A stretch of 64,000 bases of DNA. It comes from PALSA-612 sp964595575. Its GTDB lineage: Bacteria > Actinomycetota > Thermoleophilia > Gaiellales > Gaiellaceae. The notes under the pieces are model-generated. The model was not told where the DNA came from. It searched no databases and worked only from the letters and a program-made list of their open reading frames with translations. Position numbers and translations under genes: made by a program. The stretch is taken from contig CAZQRA010000009.1 in NCBI GenBank assembly GCA_964595575.1, forward strand, positions 9,843 through 73,842, in the 5' to 3' direction. The first letter of the stretch is position 1; every line of letters begins with the position of its first letter. Of the stretch, positions 41,311 through 49,480 are shown piece by piece.

Positions 41311-42521
41311 GGAGCGAGGCAGGGCGGGCCCTCGACCAGGCGATCGCCGCCGAGCTCGAGGGCCTGCGGAAGGCAGGCACCTACAAGCGCTTCAACGTCC
41401 TCTGCTCGCCCCAGGGGCCTGTAGTGGAGATGGAGGGGCGGGGATCGGTGCTCGTCCTCTCCTCCAACAACTACCTCGGCCTTGCCTCCCGGCCGGAAGT
41501 GGTCGCGGCCGGGATCGAGGGGCTTCGCCGCTACGGGGCCGGCACCGCCTCCGTCCGCTTCATCTGTGGCACCTTCGCTCCCCACGTGGAGCTCGAGCGC
41601 GCCCTCGCCGACCTGGTGGGGACCGAGGCCGCGCTCACCTACGGCTCCTGCTGGAACGCCAACGAGGCCGTGATCCCCACCCTCGCCGACGAGAGCACGG
41701 TCATCCTCTCCGACGAGCTCAACCACGCCTCCATCATCGACGCCATCCGGCTCGCCCGTCCGGCCCGGAAGGTGATCTACCGCCACTCGTCGATGGACGA
41801 GCTGCGCGAGGGCCTTCGCTCCTGCGAGCGCCGCCAGCGCAAGCTGATCGTCACCGACGGAGTCTTCTCCATGGAGGGCGACCTCGCCCCCCTACCGGAC
41901 ATCCTCGAGCTTGCCCGCGAGTACGGGGCTGTGGTGATCGTGGACGACTCCCACGGTACCGGCGTCATGGGCAAGACCGGGCGCGGCGTGGCCGAGCACT
42001 TCGGCGTCCTGGGGGAGGTGGACGTGATCACGAGCACCCTGGGCAAGGCCTTGGGAGGCGCGGCCGGCGGCTTCGTGGCGGCGAGCGAGGAGGTCTGCGA
42101 CCTCCTCGCTCAGCGCTCCCGACCCCAGCTCTTCTCCAACGCCCTTCCCCCCGCGGTCGCCTGCTCGGCTCTGGCGGCGGTGCGCGTGCTCCGCGACGAG
42201 CCTGAGCTCGTGGCCCGCCTTCGCCGCAACGCGGAGACGTTCCGCGCCCGCCTGCGCGAGGTCGGCTACTCCCCCCTTTCCGGCGAGGCGGCCATCATCC
42301 CCATCGTCGTGGGCGAGACCTCGCTCGCCATTCGCGTCTCGGAGCGGTTGCTCGAGGAGGGGATCTTCGTCACCGGCTTCGGCTTTCCGGTCGTTCCCGA
42401 GGGGACCGCCCGCATCCGCGTCCAGATGTCGGCGGCCCTGGAGGACGAGCACCTGGAGCGAGCCCTCGAGGCCCTCTCGCGCGTCGGTCGCGAGCTCGGC
42501 CTCCTCGGCCGAGTCGGCTGA
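41307..42521 (+). CDS. kbl: Glycine C-acetyltransferase (2-amino-3-ketobutyrate CoA ligase)
   Basis: A 404-residue PLP enzyme of the alpha-oxoamine synthase family that cleaves 2-amino-3-oxobutyrate with CoA to glycine and acetyl-CoA. Seen: VLSSNNYLGLASRPEV, GAGTASVRFICGTFAPHVELE, VIVDDSHGTGVMGKTGRG and the Schiff-base Lys in STLGKALGGAAGGF. GTG 41307 overlaps the tdh stop and has AGGAGG 11 bases upstream; GTG 41295 is an alternative that would overlap that site. The tdh-kbl order confirms the pathway. Confidence 0.94.
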   Translation: MRSEAGRALDQAIAAELEGLRKAGTYKRFNVLCSPQGPVVEMEGRGSVLVLSSNNYLGLASRPEVVAAGIEGLRRYGAGTASVRFICGTFAPHVELERALADLVGTEAALTYGSCWNANEAVIPTLADESTVILSDELNHASIIDAIRLARPARKVIYRHSSMDELREGLRSCERRQRKLIVTDGVFSMEGDLAPLPDILELAREYGAVVIVDDSHGTGVMGKTGRGVAEHFGVLGEVDVITSTLGKALGGAAGGFVAASEEVCDLLAQRSRPQLFSNALPPAVACSALAAVRVLRDEPELVARLRRNAETFRARLREVGYSPLSGEAAIIPIVVGETSLAIRVSERLLEEGIFVTGFGFPVVPEGTARIRVQMSAALEDEHLERALEALSRVGRELGLLGRVG

Positions 42522-42599
42522 GCGAGCTCAAGGGTTGCTGCCGGCTGCCGCGGTCTGCTGGGACGCCGGCCTCGCTCCCCCACCCGCCTCTCCACGCCC

Positions 42600-43478
42600 C
42601 TATCCCGGCGAGCGGCGGGGGCGCAGGTACACGAACCAGTAGACGGCGCCCACCATGAGGGCGCCGCCGACGATGTTCCCGAGCGTCACCGGGACGAGGT
42701 TCTCCCCCACGAACCGTCCCCAGGTGAGGTGGGCGAGATCAGGAAGCGAGGGCTGGGAGGCGAGGAAGGCGCCGTCCGTCTTGACGAGCAAGCCGTAGGG
42801 GATGAAGAACACGTTGGCCACGCTGTGCTCGAAGCCGGCGGCGACGAAGGCGGCGATGGGGGGGATGATCACGAGGACCTTGTCGGCGCTGGTACGGGCG
42901 CTGTAGGAGAGCCACACGGCCAGGCAAACGAGGGCGTTGCAGAAGGCGCCGAGGACGAACGCCTGGCCCCACCCGAGGCCGGTCTTGCCGGCGGCGATGG
43001 TCACCGCCTGCAGCCCCACGGCTCCCCCGCCGAGCTCGTACTGCTCTCCCGCGTACAGGAAGGCGGCGGTGGCGAGCGCCCCGGCGAAGTTGCCGACATA
43101 GACGATGGCCCAGTTGCGAAGCAGGCGCAGCGTGGACACGCGACGGCTGGCCCAGGCCATGACGATGAGGTTGTTGCCGGTGAAGAGCTCGGCTCCGGCC
43201 ACGACCACGAGAATCAGCCCCAGGGAGAAGGTGAGGCCGCCGAGCAGGCGCCCCACGCCGTACGGCAGGCTGGCCCCTCCGGCCAGGGTGGTGGTGGCAA
43301 AGACGGCGCCCATGGCGATGAACGCCCCGGCCAGGACGGCCAGCACGAAGGTGGTGAGGGCGTCCATGCCCGCCTTGACCACGCCCACCTCCTCAGCCCT
43401 GCGGGCCATGTCGGGAGGCGGTAGCGCGTCCAGGCCGGCGGGGGCAAGCCGAGCCGCGGGCACCGGCCTTGCCTTCAC
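42600..43478 (-). CDS. Formate/nitrite transporter family channel (FocA/NirC-like)
   Basis: A 292-residue FNT-family pentameric channel with six membrane segments. Signature sequences are AGAFIAMGAVFATTTLAGGASLP, the Omega-loop region GAELFTGNNLIV, and GAFCNALVCLAVWLSYSART with GFEHSVANVFFIPYG (central His). GTG 43478 overlaps the stop of the NuoE-NuoF-like gene, so the two are translated together, which points to formate as substrate because NuoEF-type modules serve NAD-dependent formate dehydrogenases. Longer in-frame sequence upstream is a shadow of that gene. Confidence 0.92.
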   Translation of the reverse strand: MKARPVPAARLAPAGLDALPPPDMARRAEEVGVVKAGMDALTTFVLAVLAGAFIAMGAVFATTTLAGGASLPYGVGRLLGGLTFSLGLILVVVAGAELFTGNNLIVMAWASRRVSTLRLLRNWAIVYVGNFAGALATAAFLYAGEQYELGGGAVGLQAVTIAAGKTGLGWGQAFVLGAFCNALVCLAVWLSYSARTSADKVLVIIPPIAAFVAAGFEHSVANVFFIPYGLLVKTDGAFLASQPSLPDLAHLTWGRFVGENLVPVTLGNIVGGALMVGAVYWFVYLRPRRSPG

Positions 43479-45115
43479 CGCAGGCCGGCGAACGCCTGCG
43501 GCCAGTGGCGCATGGCCGCCCGCAGGGGAACGGGAGCCCCCTGACCCAGCCCGCAGATCGAGCCCCGCTCCATGGCCACGAGCCACTCCTCCAGCCGGTC
43601 GCGACTCATGACCTGCCGCCCCTCCTCGAGCTCGGCCAGCACGTGGCCGAGGGCGCGGGTGCCGATGCGGCAGGGCGTGCACTTCTGGCAGGACTCCTCG
43701 GCGAAGAAGCGCATGGTCTCTCGCACCAAGCGCAGGATGGGGTAGCCGGCGGGGAAGACCTGGACCCCGGCCGATCCCACGCCGCATCCCCACTCCGCCA
43801 GCCCCTCGCGCGTGAGCGGCACGTCCAGGGCGGCCGGGGGCAGGACGCCCGAGGCCGCCCCGCCGGGGACGACGGCCCCGATCTCCGCTGTAGCGCCCCC
43901 CGCGTGGCGGTCGATCAGCTCGCGCAGCGTGATCCCGTTGGGGGCCTCGTAGCAGCCCGGGCGAGCGACCGCTCCCGAGACCGACCACAGGCGAACGCCG
44001 GTCGCTCCCCGCACCCCGAGCGAGGCGAACCAGCGACCGCCGTGGCGGAGGATGGCGGGGACGTGGGCCAGGGTCTCCACGTTGTGGACGAGGGTGGGCA
44101 ACCCCAGGTAGCCGGCCTGGGCGGGGAAGGGAGGACGCAGGCGAGGCATCCCCCGCCGCCCCTCCAGCGACTCGAGCAGGGCCGTCTCCTCGCCGCACAC
44201 GTAGGAGCCGGCGCCGGAGACCACCTCCACCGTCAGCCCCTCGAGCAGCCCCGCTGCCCGAGCCTCGGCCAGCACCTCCTGGAGGCGGGTACGGGCAAGG
44301 GCGTACTCCTCCCGGATGTAGACGATGACGCGCTCTGCCTCCACCACTCGGGCAGCGATGAGCATGCCCTCGAGGAGCAGGTGCGGGCGGAGCTCGAGGA
44401 TGTAGCGATCCTTGATCGTCCCCGGCTCTCCCTCATCGGCGTTCACGATCACCACCCGCGGCTTGCGCTGCTCGAGCACGGCAGCCCACTTGCGCTGGGC
44501 GGGAAAGCCGGCGCCGCCGTAGCCGACGAGGCCGCTCGCCCCCAGCTCGGATACCACCCGCTCCGGCGAAGGGAGATCGCGAAGCGCGGATAGCCCTCCC
44601 CGCCGCTCGTACTCGGCTAAGGACCCGTCCGGCTGGGCGAGACCCAGGGAGGGACCGTCGTTCGTGCGCCGGGACACGGCGGGCGCCTCCTCGCCCTCGA
44701 TCGCAGCCTGCAGCAGGGCCGCGTGGAGCGAGGGAAGCACGGTATCGCCGCGGGTGGCCACGGGAGCGACGTCGCAGTGGCCGAGGCAGGGCACCTCCAC
44801 CACCGGCAGAGCGGGGGGAGCCAGCTTCTCTGCCTGGGCGAGGAGCTCCCGGGCACCCAGGGAGTCGCACACAGGCCCCGTGCACACCCGCAGGCAGTCG
44901 AGGGGAAGGCGGAGGTAGGAGTAGAAGGAGACCGTCTCTGCCACCTCGCCCCGCCGGATGCCCATGTGGTCGGCGAGGGCGTCGGAGCGCTCGGGAGTGA
45001 GCGGACCCACCCGGCGTCGGATCCGCACCAGGTTGTCGAGCAGGCGGGTGCGCTCCCGGGGAAGCTCCGCGAGCAGCGACGGGAAGGCGTCGGCGGCGAC
45101 AGAGCTCTCGGTCAT
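43475..45115 (-). CDS. NuoE-NuoF fusion, NADH/diaphorase module (possible formate dehydrogenase subunit)
   Basis: A 546-residue fused flavoprotein. Residues 1-140 are a NuoE-like thioredoxin fold with 2Fe-2S ligands Cys78, Cys83, Cys110 and Cys114 (VCTGPVC, CLGHC). Residues 170-540 are NuoF-like: FMN/NADH loop GYGGAGFPAQRKW, VVNADEGEPGT-type sequence, SGAGSYVCGEETALL and the 4Fe-4S motif SCQKCTPCRIG with a later Cys in GSICGLG. Such diaphorase units pair with formate dehydrogenase or NAD-reducing hydrogenase; neither catalytic subunit lies in the window. ATG 45115. It is coupled to an FNT channel. Confidence 0.9.
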   Translation of the reverse strand: MTESSVAADAFPSLLAELPRERTRLLDNLVRIRRRVGPLTPERSDALADHMGIRRGEVAETVSFYSYLRLPLDCLRVCTGPVCDSLGARELLAQAEKLAPPALPVVEVPCLGHCDVAPVATRGDTVLPSLHAALLQAAIEGEEAPAVSRRTNDGPSLGLAQPDGSLAEYERRGGLSALRDLPSPERVVSELGASGLVGYGGAGFPAQRKWAAVLEQRKPRVVIVNADEGEPGTIKDRYILELRPHLLLEGMLIAARVVEAERVIVYIREEYALARTRLQEVLAEARAAGLLEGLTVEVVSGAGSYVCGEETALLESLEGRRGMPRLRPPFPAQAGYLGLPTLVHNVETLAHVPAILRHGGRWFASLGVRGATGVRLWSVSGAVARPGCYEAPNGITLRELIDRHAGGATAEIGAVVPGGAASGVLPPAALDVPLTREGLAEWGCGVGSAGVQVFPAGYPILRLVRETMRFFAEESCQKCTPCRIGTRALGHVLAELEEGRQVMSRDRLEEWLVAMERGSICGLGQGAPVPLRAAMRHWPQAFAGLR

Positions 45116-45206
45116 GCGGAGCGAGCATACCCGGTCGTCTGGAAGACCCGCATCCTCCCTCCGTGGTTTCTGCGGCCACAAGCTCAGGGTCGGCCCCGAT
45201 GCGCCA

Positions 45207-45217
45207 AGGACGGTCCT
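45207..45217. promoter_or_regulatory. Perfect 11-base palindrome AGGACGGTCCT
   Basis: AGGAC-G-GTCCT lies 18 bases before the ATG of the 114-residue gene and in the region divergent from the NuoEF-like gene. It is short and no regulator can be assigned. Confidence 0.3.
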
Positions 45218-45235
45218 CCCCGACACTCGGGAGCG

Positions 45236-45580
45236 ATGGCAACGAGAGGAGAGCAGATCGCGTGGCGACGGGCGGGTGGCTCCCGCGAGCGCCTGGGGTC
45301 GCTCCTCGTGGGCGAGACGACCCTTCGGCTGGGAGGCCGCGATCCGGAGAGCGGCCTCGAGGTGGCGCTCTCGATCCCGCTGGCGGAGATCGAGGACGTG
45401 CGCCTGTCGAGAGCCGGGGCGGAGACCGTCCGCGGCGAGGACGCGGTGGTGCTCGATCTGGCAGGATCGCGGGCGATCTGCTTGCGGGAGCTCGGCGCCG
45501 CGGGGCAGGATCGTCTTGCCCGCCGGCTCCGGGCCCTCGCGATAGGCCCAGGACGCCCGAGGAGGGCCCAGGCGAGCTAG
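45236..45580 (+). CDS. Hypothetical protein, possible PH-like fold
   Basis: A 114-residue protein from ATG 45236, not recognised. It is rich in short strands (GSLLVGETTLRLGGRDPESGLEVALSIPLAEIEDVRLSRAG) and ends in a basic tail, a pattern seen in small PH-like domains. There is no membrane segment. It precedes the CBS-BON gene by 17 bases and is probably in the same operon. Confidence 0.6.
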   Translation: MATRGEQIAWRRAGGSRERLGSLLVGETTLRLGGRDPESGLEVALSIPLAEIEDVRLSRAGAETVRGEDAVVLDLAGSRAICLRELGAAGQDRLARRLRALAIGPGRPRRAQAS

Positions 45581-45597
45581 TCGAGGAGGGAAGAGCG

Positions 45598-46263
45598 ATG
45601 CGAGTCGAGGACGTGATGACCAAGGACGTGAAGACGGTGGCGCCGGACACCCCCCTACGCGAGGTGGCCAGGATCCTGGCCGAGAGCAAGATCTCGGGGA
45701 TTCCCGTGGTCGAGGACGGCAAGGTGGTGGGGGTCATCTCCGAGGCCGACATCCTGGTCAAGGAGGGCGGCCAGCAGCCCGGCCGGGGCGGCTTGCTCGG
45801 CCTCCTCCTGGACGACAGGCGAGACCTGGAGACGAAGCTGCAGGCGCGCACGGCCGGCGAGGCCATGACCTCCCCTGCCATCACCATCGGCCCCAAGCGA
45901 AGCGTGACCGAGGCGGCTACGAGGATGGTGGAGGAGAAGGTGAACAGGCTGCCCGTCGTCGACGACGAGGGCACCCTGGTAGGGATCGTCACCCGCGCCG
46001 ACCTCGTTCGGGCCTTCGTGCGCTCGGACGAGGAGATCGCCCGCGAGATCCGCGAGGACGTCGTCTTCCGCACCCTGTGGATCCCGCCCGAGCAGGTGGA
46101 GGTGGAGGTGGAGAGGGGAGTCGTCACCTTGCGCGGCCACCTCGAGAACCAGTCCGACGCCGAGCTTCTCCCCAAGTTCGTCCAGCGTGTTCCCGGGGTG
46201 ATCGCGGTCGAGTCCCGCCTCACCTGGGAGGACGACGACGGCCGCCGCAAGCGCGGGCTCTAG
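45598..46263 (+). CDS. CBS-domain pair fused to a BON domain
   Basis: A 221-residue protein. Two CBS motifs occupy about residues 1-60 (MRVEDVMTKDVKTVAPDTPLREVARILAE-type start and GIPVVEDGKVVGVISEADIL) and 80-145 (AMTSPAITIGPKRSVTEAATRMVEEK, NRLPVVDDEG). A BON domain follows from about 155 (VVFRTLWIPPEQVEVEVERGVVTLRGHLENQSD). CBS pairs bind adenosyl nucleotides; BON domains bind membranes or proteins. Similar CBS proteins are hypoxia-induced in mycobacteria (Hrp1), though those lack BON. RBS GAGGAGGG precedes the ATG. The P-type ATPase follows after 130 bases. Confidence 0.9.
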   Translation: MRVEDVMTKDVKTVAPDTPLREVARILAESKISGIPVVEDGKVVGVISEADILVKEGGQQPGRGGLLGLLLDDRRDLETKLQARTAGEAMTSPAITIGPKRSVTEAATRMVEEKVNRLPVVDDEGTLVGIVTRADLVRAFVRSDEEIAREIREDVVFRTLWIPPEQVEVEVERGVVTLRGHLENQSDAELLPKFVQRVPGVIAVESRLTWEDDDGRRKRGL

Positions 46264-46394
46264 CCGGCCGCTCGACCGCCACGCTCCGAGGGACCGCTCG
46301 CAGCGGGGCTCCGTCGGGAGCGCCGCTTCCCCCCGCCGTCGCTCCGGCGCCGGCTGTCACCTGGAGCTTTCCGGCCGGCGATAGCCTCTGCGCC

Positions 46395-48776
46395 GTGGCC
46401 CAGCCGCTCGCCCCTCCAGCGCCTCCGCCCTCGCTTGCAGGCCTGTCCGAGGCCGAGGCGGCTCGTCGACTGAGGAAGCGGGGGCCGCTTCCCAAGCCGC
46501 CGGCCAGCCGTTCCTACGCGAGCATCGTCGCCGCCAACGTCCTCACCGTGTTCAACCTCATCCTGGCCGTCTTCGGCGGCCTCACCCTGGCCTACGGAGC
46601 CTGGCAGGACGCCCTCTTCCTGGGCATCCTGGTGGCCAACTCGACCATCGGCATCGCCCAGGAGGTGCGGGCCAAGCGGGCCCTCGACCGGCTGGCGGCC
46701 CTGGTCGCCCCCACCGCTACAGTCGTCCGGGACGGCGCGCCCCGCCCCCTTCCGGTGGAGGCGATCGTGGTCGGCGACCTCATCCGCGTCCAGGCGGGCG
46801 ACCAGATCGTGGCCGACGGCAGGGTGGTGACGGCCCACGGTCTTGCCCTGGACGAGTCGATCCTCACCGGCGAGTCGCGCCCGGTGGAGCGGGGGCCGGG
46901 CGAGGAGGTGCGGTCGGGGGCGTTCGTGGCCGAGGGGATCGGCGAGTACGAGGTGACGGCGGTAGGAGCCGAGAGCTACGCCTTCCGGATCACCCGCATC
47001 GCCCGCTCCTTCCGTCACCCCCGATCGCCCCTCGAGCGGGCCCTCAACCGCCTGCTTTTCCTGCTCGTGGGGGTCATGGTGCCGCTCGGGCTCCTCCTCG
47101 GCTACGCCCTCTGGGAGCGGCGTGAGCCGGTCGGCCAGGCGGTGACGACAGCCGTGGCGGCGGTGGTCACCCTCGTCCCCGAGGGCCTCATCCTCCTCAC
47201 CAGCCTGGCCTTCGCCGTGGCCGCCCTTCGCATGGCTCGACGGGGGGCGCTCGTCCAGCAGCTGAACGCCCTGGAGTCGCTGGCCTCGGTCGACCTCGTC
47301 TGCCTCGACAAGACGGGGACGCTGACGGAGCCCGAGCCCCACGTGCTCGGCCTCGTCCCTGCCTCCGGGACCGATCGGGCCGAGCTCGAGCGGGCGCTCG
47401 CCCGCTACGCTGCCTCCGCCCGCAGCCGTACCTCCACCCTGGAGGCCATCGCCCGCGCCTTCCCCGGGCAAGAGGAGACGCCCGCGCAGGAGCTTCCCTT
47501 CTCCTCGTCCCGGCGCTTCAGCGCCCTGGATCTGGGCGACGCTACCTACATCCTGGGAGCCCCCGAGCTCTTGCCCCTCGGCCCGCTCGCCGCCGCGGCC
47601 GAGGAGGAGACGCGCCGCGGCCGGAGGGTGGTAGCGCTGGCGGCCACCGACGAGGAGCTGCCGGGAGGCGTGGACGACGGGTCGCTCCCGCCCAGTCCCA
47701 GGGTGCTCGGGCTGATCGTCGTCGGCGAGCGCCTGCGCCCGGAGGCGCGGGCCGCCGTGGCCTACCTGCGGAGCCAGGGCGTCGACCTCCTCGTCCTCTC
47801 GGGCGATCGCCCTGAGACAGCCGCCTCCGTCGCCGAGCAGGCCGGGATCCCCCTGCGCGAGCCCGCCCTCGACGAGGCCCAGCTGCCCCGCCGCGACCGC
47901 GACCTGGTCGAGGCCGTCCTCAGCTCCTCCGTGGTCGGGCGCATCTCTCCCGAGGGCAAGCGCCGGGTGGTCGAGGCCCTGGCTGCCTCTGGTCGCTACG
48001 TGGCCATGATCGGCGACGGCGTCAACGACGTACCGGCGCTGAAGGCGGCCCGGCTGGCGATCGCCCAAGGATCTGGCTCCCAGATGGCACGGAGCGTGGC
48101 CGACCTCGTCCTCGTCCGGGGCGACTTCGCCTCGGTCCCGGACATGGTGGCCGAGGGGCGGAAGATCCTGCGCAACTTGACCAGGGTGGCCAAGCTGTTC
48201 GTGACCAAGTCCGCCTTCGCCGGCTTCCTCATCGTGTCCACCGGGCTGTCGGAGGTCGCCTACCCCCTCCTTCCCCGCCACCTGACCCTGGCCGCCTCCC
48301 TCACCATAGGCATTCCCGGCTTCTTCCTCGCCCTCGCCCCCAGCTCGGGCCCCTTCCGGGTCAAGGGGTTCCTCCGGGAGGTCATCGGCTTTGCCCTCCC
48401 CGCCGGCACCGCCGCCGGCTTGGGCGTCCTCTCCAGCTACACCTTCGTCTCCCAGGTGCTCGACCGACCCCTGGTCGAGTCGCGCACGGTGGCCACCACC
48501 GTGCTCGTCGCCGTCGGCCTCTACCTGATCCTGGCCATCGAGGCGTCCTCGCCCCTTCGAGGAGCCGCGGTCTCGCTCCTCTGCGCTCTGCTAGGGGCCG
48601 CCTACGTGGCCGTACTCCTCGTTCCCCTGTCCCGGGAGTTCTTCGCCCTGGCCATCCCCCACCCGGTAGCCTGGGCGGCCGCTCTGGGGGGAGCTGTCAT
48701 AGCCATCGCCGGCCTGGCCGCCACCGACCAGCGCTTCCTCCCCGGCGGCAGCGCCCGTACCCGCCAGGTCCCCTAG
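46395..48776 (+). CDS. P-type cation ATPase, CtpE-like
   Basis: A 793-residue pump from GTG 46395. Actuator TGES (158-161), VPEGLILLTSLAFAVAALRMARRGALVQQLNALE (261-294), phosphorylation Asp305 in DKTGTLT, hinge GDGVNDVPALKAARLAIAQGSGSQMAR. The short nucleotide domain and the sequence around the phosphorylation site match mycobacterial CtpE, described as a calcium transporter, rather than the classical P2A/P2B pumps. Six hydrophobic segments form the C-terminal half. The sequence in this frame before 46395 is a shadow of the CBS-BON gene. It ends overlapping the convergent response-regulator stop by four bases. Confidence 0.9.
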   Translation: MAQPLAPPAPPPSLAGLSEAEAARRLRKRGPLPKPPASRSYASIVAANVLTVFNLILAVFGGLTLAYGAWQDALFLGILVANSTIGIAQEVRAKRALDRLAALVAPTATVVRDGAPRPLPVEAIVVGDLIRVQAGDQIVADGRVVTAHGLALDESILTGESRPVERGPGEEVRSGAFVAEGIGEYEVTAVGAESYAFRITRIARSFRHPRSPLERALNRLLFLLVGVMVPLGLLLGYALWERREPVGQAVTTAVAAVVTLVPEGLILLTSLAFAVAALRMARRGALVQQLNALESLASVDLVCLDKTGTLTEPEPHVLGLVPASGTDRAELERALARYAASARSRTSTLEAIARAFPGQEETPAQELPFSSSRRFSALDLGDATYILGAPELLPLGPLAAAAEEETRRGRRVVALAATDEELPGGVDDGSLPPSPRVLGLIVVGERLRPEARAAVAYLRSQGVDLLVLSGDRPETAASVAEQAGIPLREPALDEAQLPRRDRDLVEAVLSSSVVGRISPEGKRRVVEALAASGRYVAMIGDGVNDVPALKAARLAIAQGSGSQMARSVADLVLVRGDFASVPDMVAEGRKILRNLTRVAKLFVTKSAFAGFLIVSTGLSEVAYPLLPRHLTLAASLTIGIPGFFLALAPSSGPFRVKGFLREVIGFALPAGTAAGLGVLSSYTFVSQVLDRPLVESRTVATTVLVAVGLYLILAIEASSPLRGAAVSLLCALLGAAYVAVLLVPLSREFFALAIPHPVAWAAALGGAVIAIAGLAATDQRFLPGGSARTRQVP

Positions 48777-49480
48777 CGGGAGGAGGCGCCCTCGTCCATG
48801 GCCTCCTCAAGCAGGCCGTGCTGGATCGCGTAGCGGACGAGCTCGGCCCGGGTGGAGAGGCGCAGCTTCTGCATGATGTGCGCCCGGTGCGTCTCGGCCG
48901 TGCGCACCGAGATGTAGAGCATCTTGGCGATCTCCTGGTTCGTGTGCCCGAGAGCGAGCAGCCGCATGACCTCCCGCTCGCGGTCGGACAGGGGATCCGC
49001 CTCCGCCCGAGCCCGCTCCTCGGCCTCCGCCGCCGCCAGACGGGCGCCCAGCGCCGGGTGGACGTAGCGGCCGCCCGCGGCGACTTCCCGTACAGCCGCC
49101 ACCACCTCGGTGTCGGCCGCCTCCTTGAGCACGTAGCCGCTGGCGCCGACCCCGAAGGCCTCCCGCACGTAGCGGGGATCGTCCTGCATGGAGAGGACGA
49201 GGAGCTTGGCCTCCGGCGCCTCCTTGAGTACGGCCGGCGTTCCCTCGATCCCGCTGCGACCGGGCATCACCAGGTCCATGAGGATCACGTCCGGCTTGGT
49301 CGCTCGCGCCTCCAGGATCGCCGTGCCGATGTCGCCCGCCTCTCCCACGACCTCGATGTCCGGCTCCGCGTCGAGGAGCAGGCGCAGGCCGGAGCGCACC
49401 ACGGCGTGGTCGTCCACGATGAGGACGCGGATCGCTCCCTTGGGCTTGGCGCCTGGGTCTATGTCCTCGTGCTTGCTCAC
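48773..49480 (-). CDS. LuxR/NarL-family response regulator, DevR-like
   Basis: A 235-residue two-component regulator. Receiver domain: Asp23-Asp24 acidic pair (VLIVDDHAVVRSGL), phospho-acceptor Asp69 (VILMDLVMPGRSGIE) and Lys in YVLKEAADTE. A LuxR-type helix-turn-helix occupies about residues 163-225 (LSDREREVMRLLALGHTNQEIAKMLYISVRTAETHRAHIMQKL). ATG 49480 overlaps the stop of the GAF kinase gene (ATGA), so the pair is cognate. By similarity to DevR/DosR it may answer hypoxia, redox or gas signals; target sites were not identified. Confidence 0.94.
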   Translation of the reverse strand: MSKHEDIDPGAKPKGAIRVLIVDDHAVVRSGLRLLLDAEPDIEVVGEAGDIGTAILEARATKPDVILMDLVMPGRSGIEGTPAVLKEAPEAKLLVLSMQDDPRYVREAFGVGASGYVLKEAADTEVVAAVREVAAGGRYVHPALGARLAAAEAEERARAEADPLSDREREVMRLLALGHTNQEIAKMLYISVRTAETHRAHIMQKLRLSTRAELVRYAIQHGLLEEAMDEGASSR

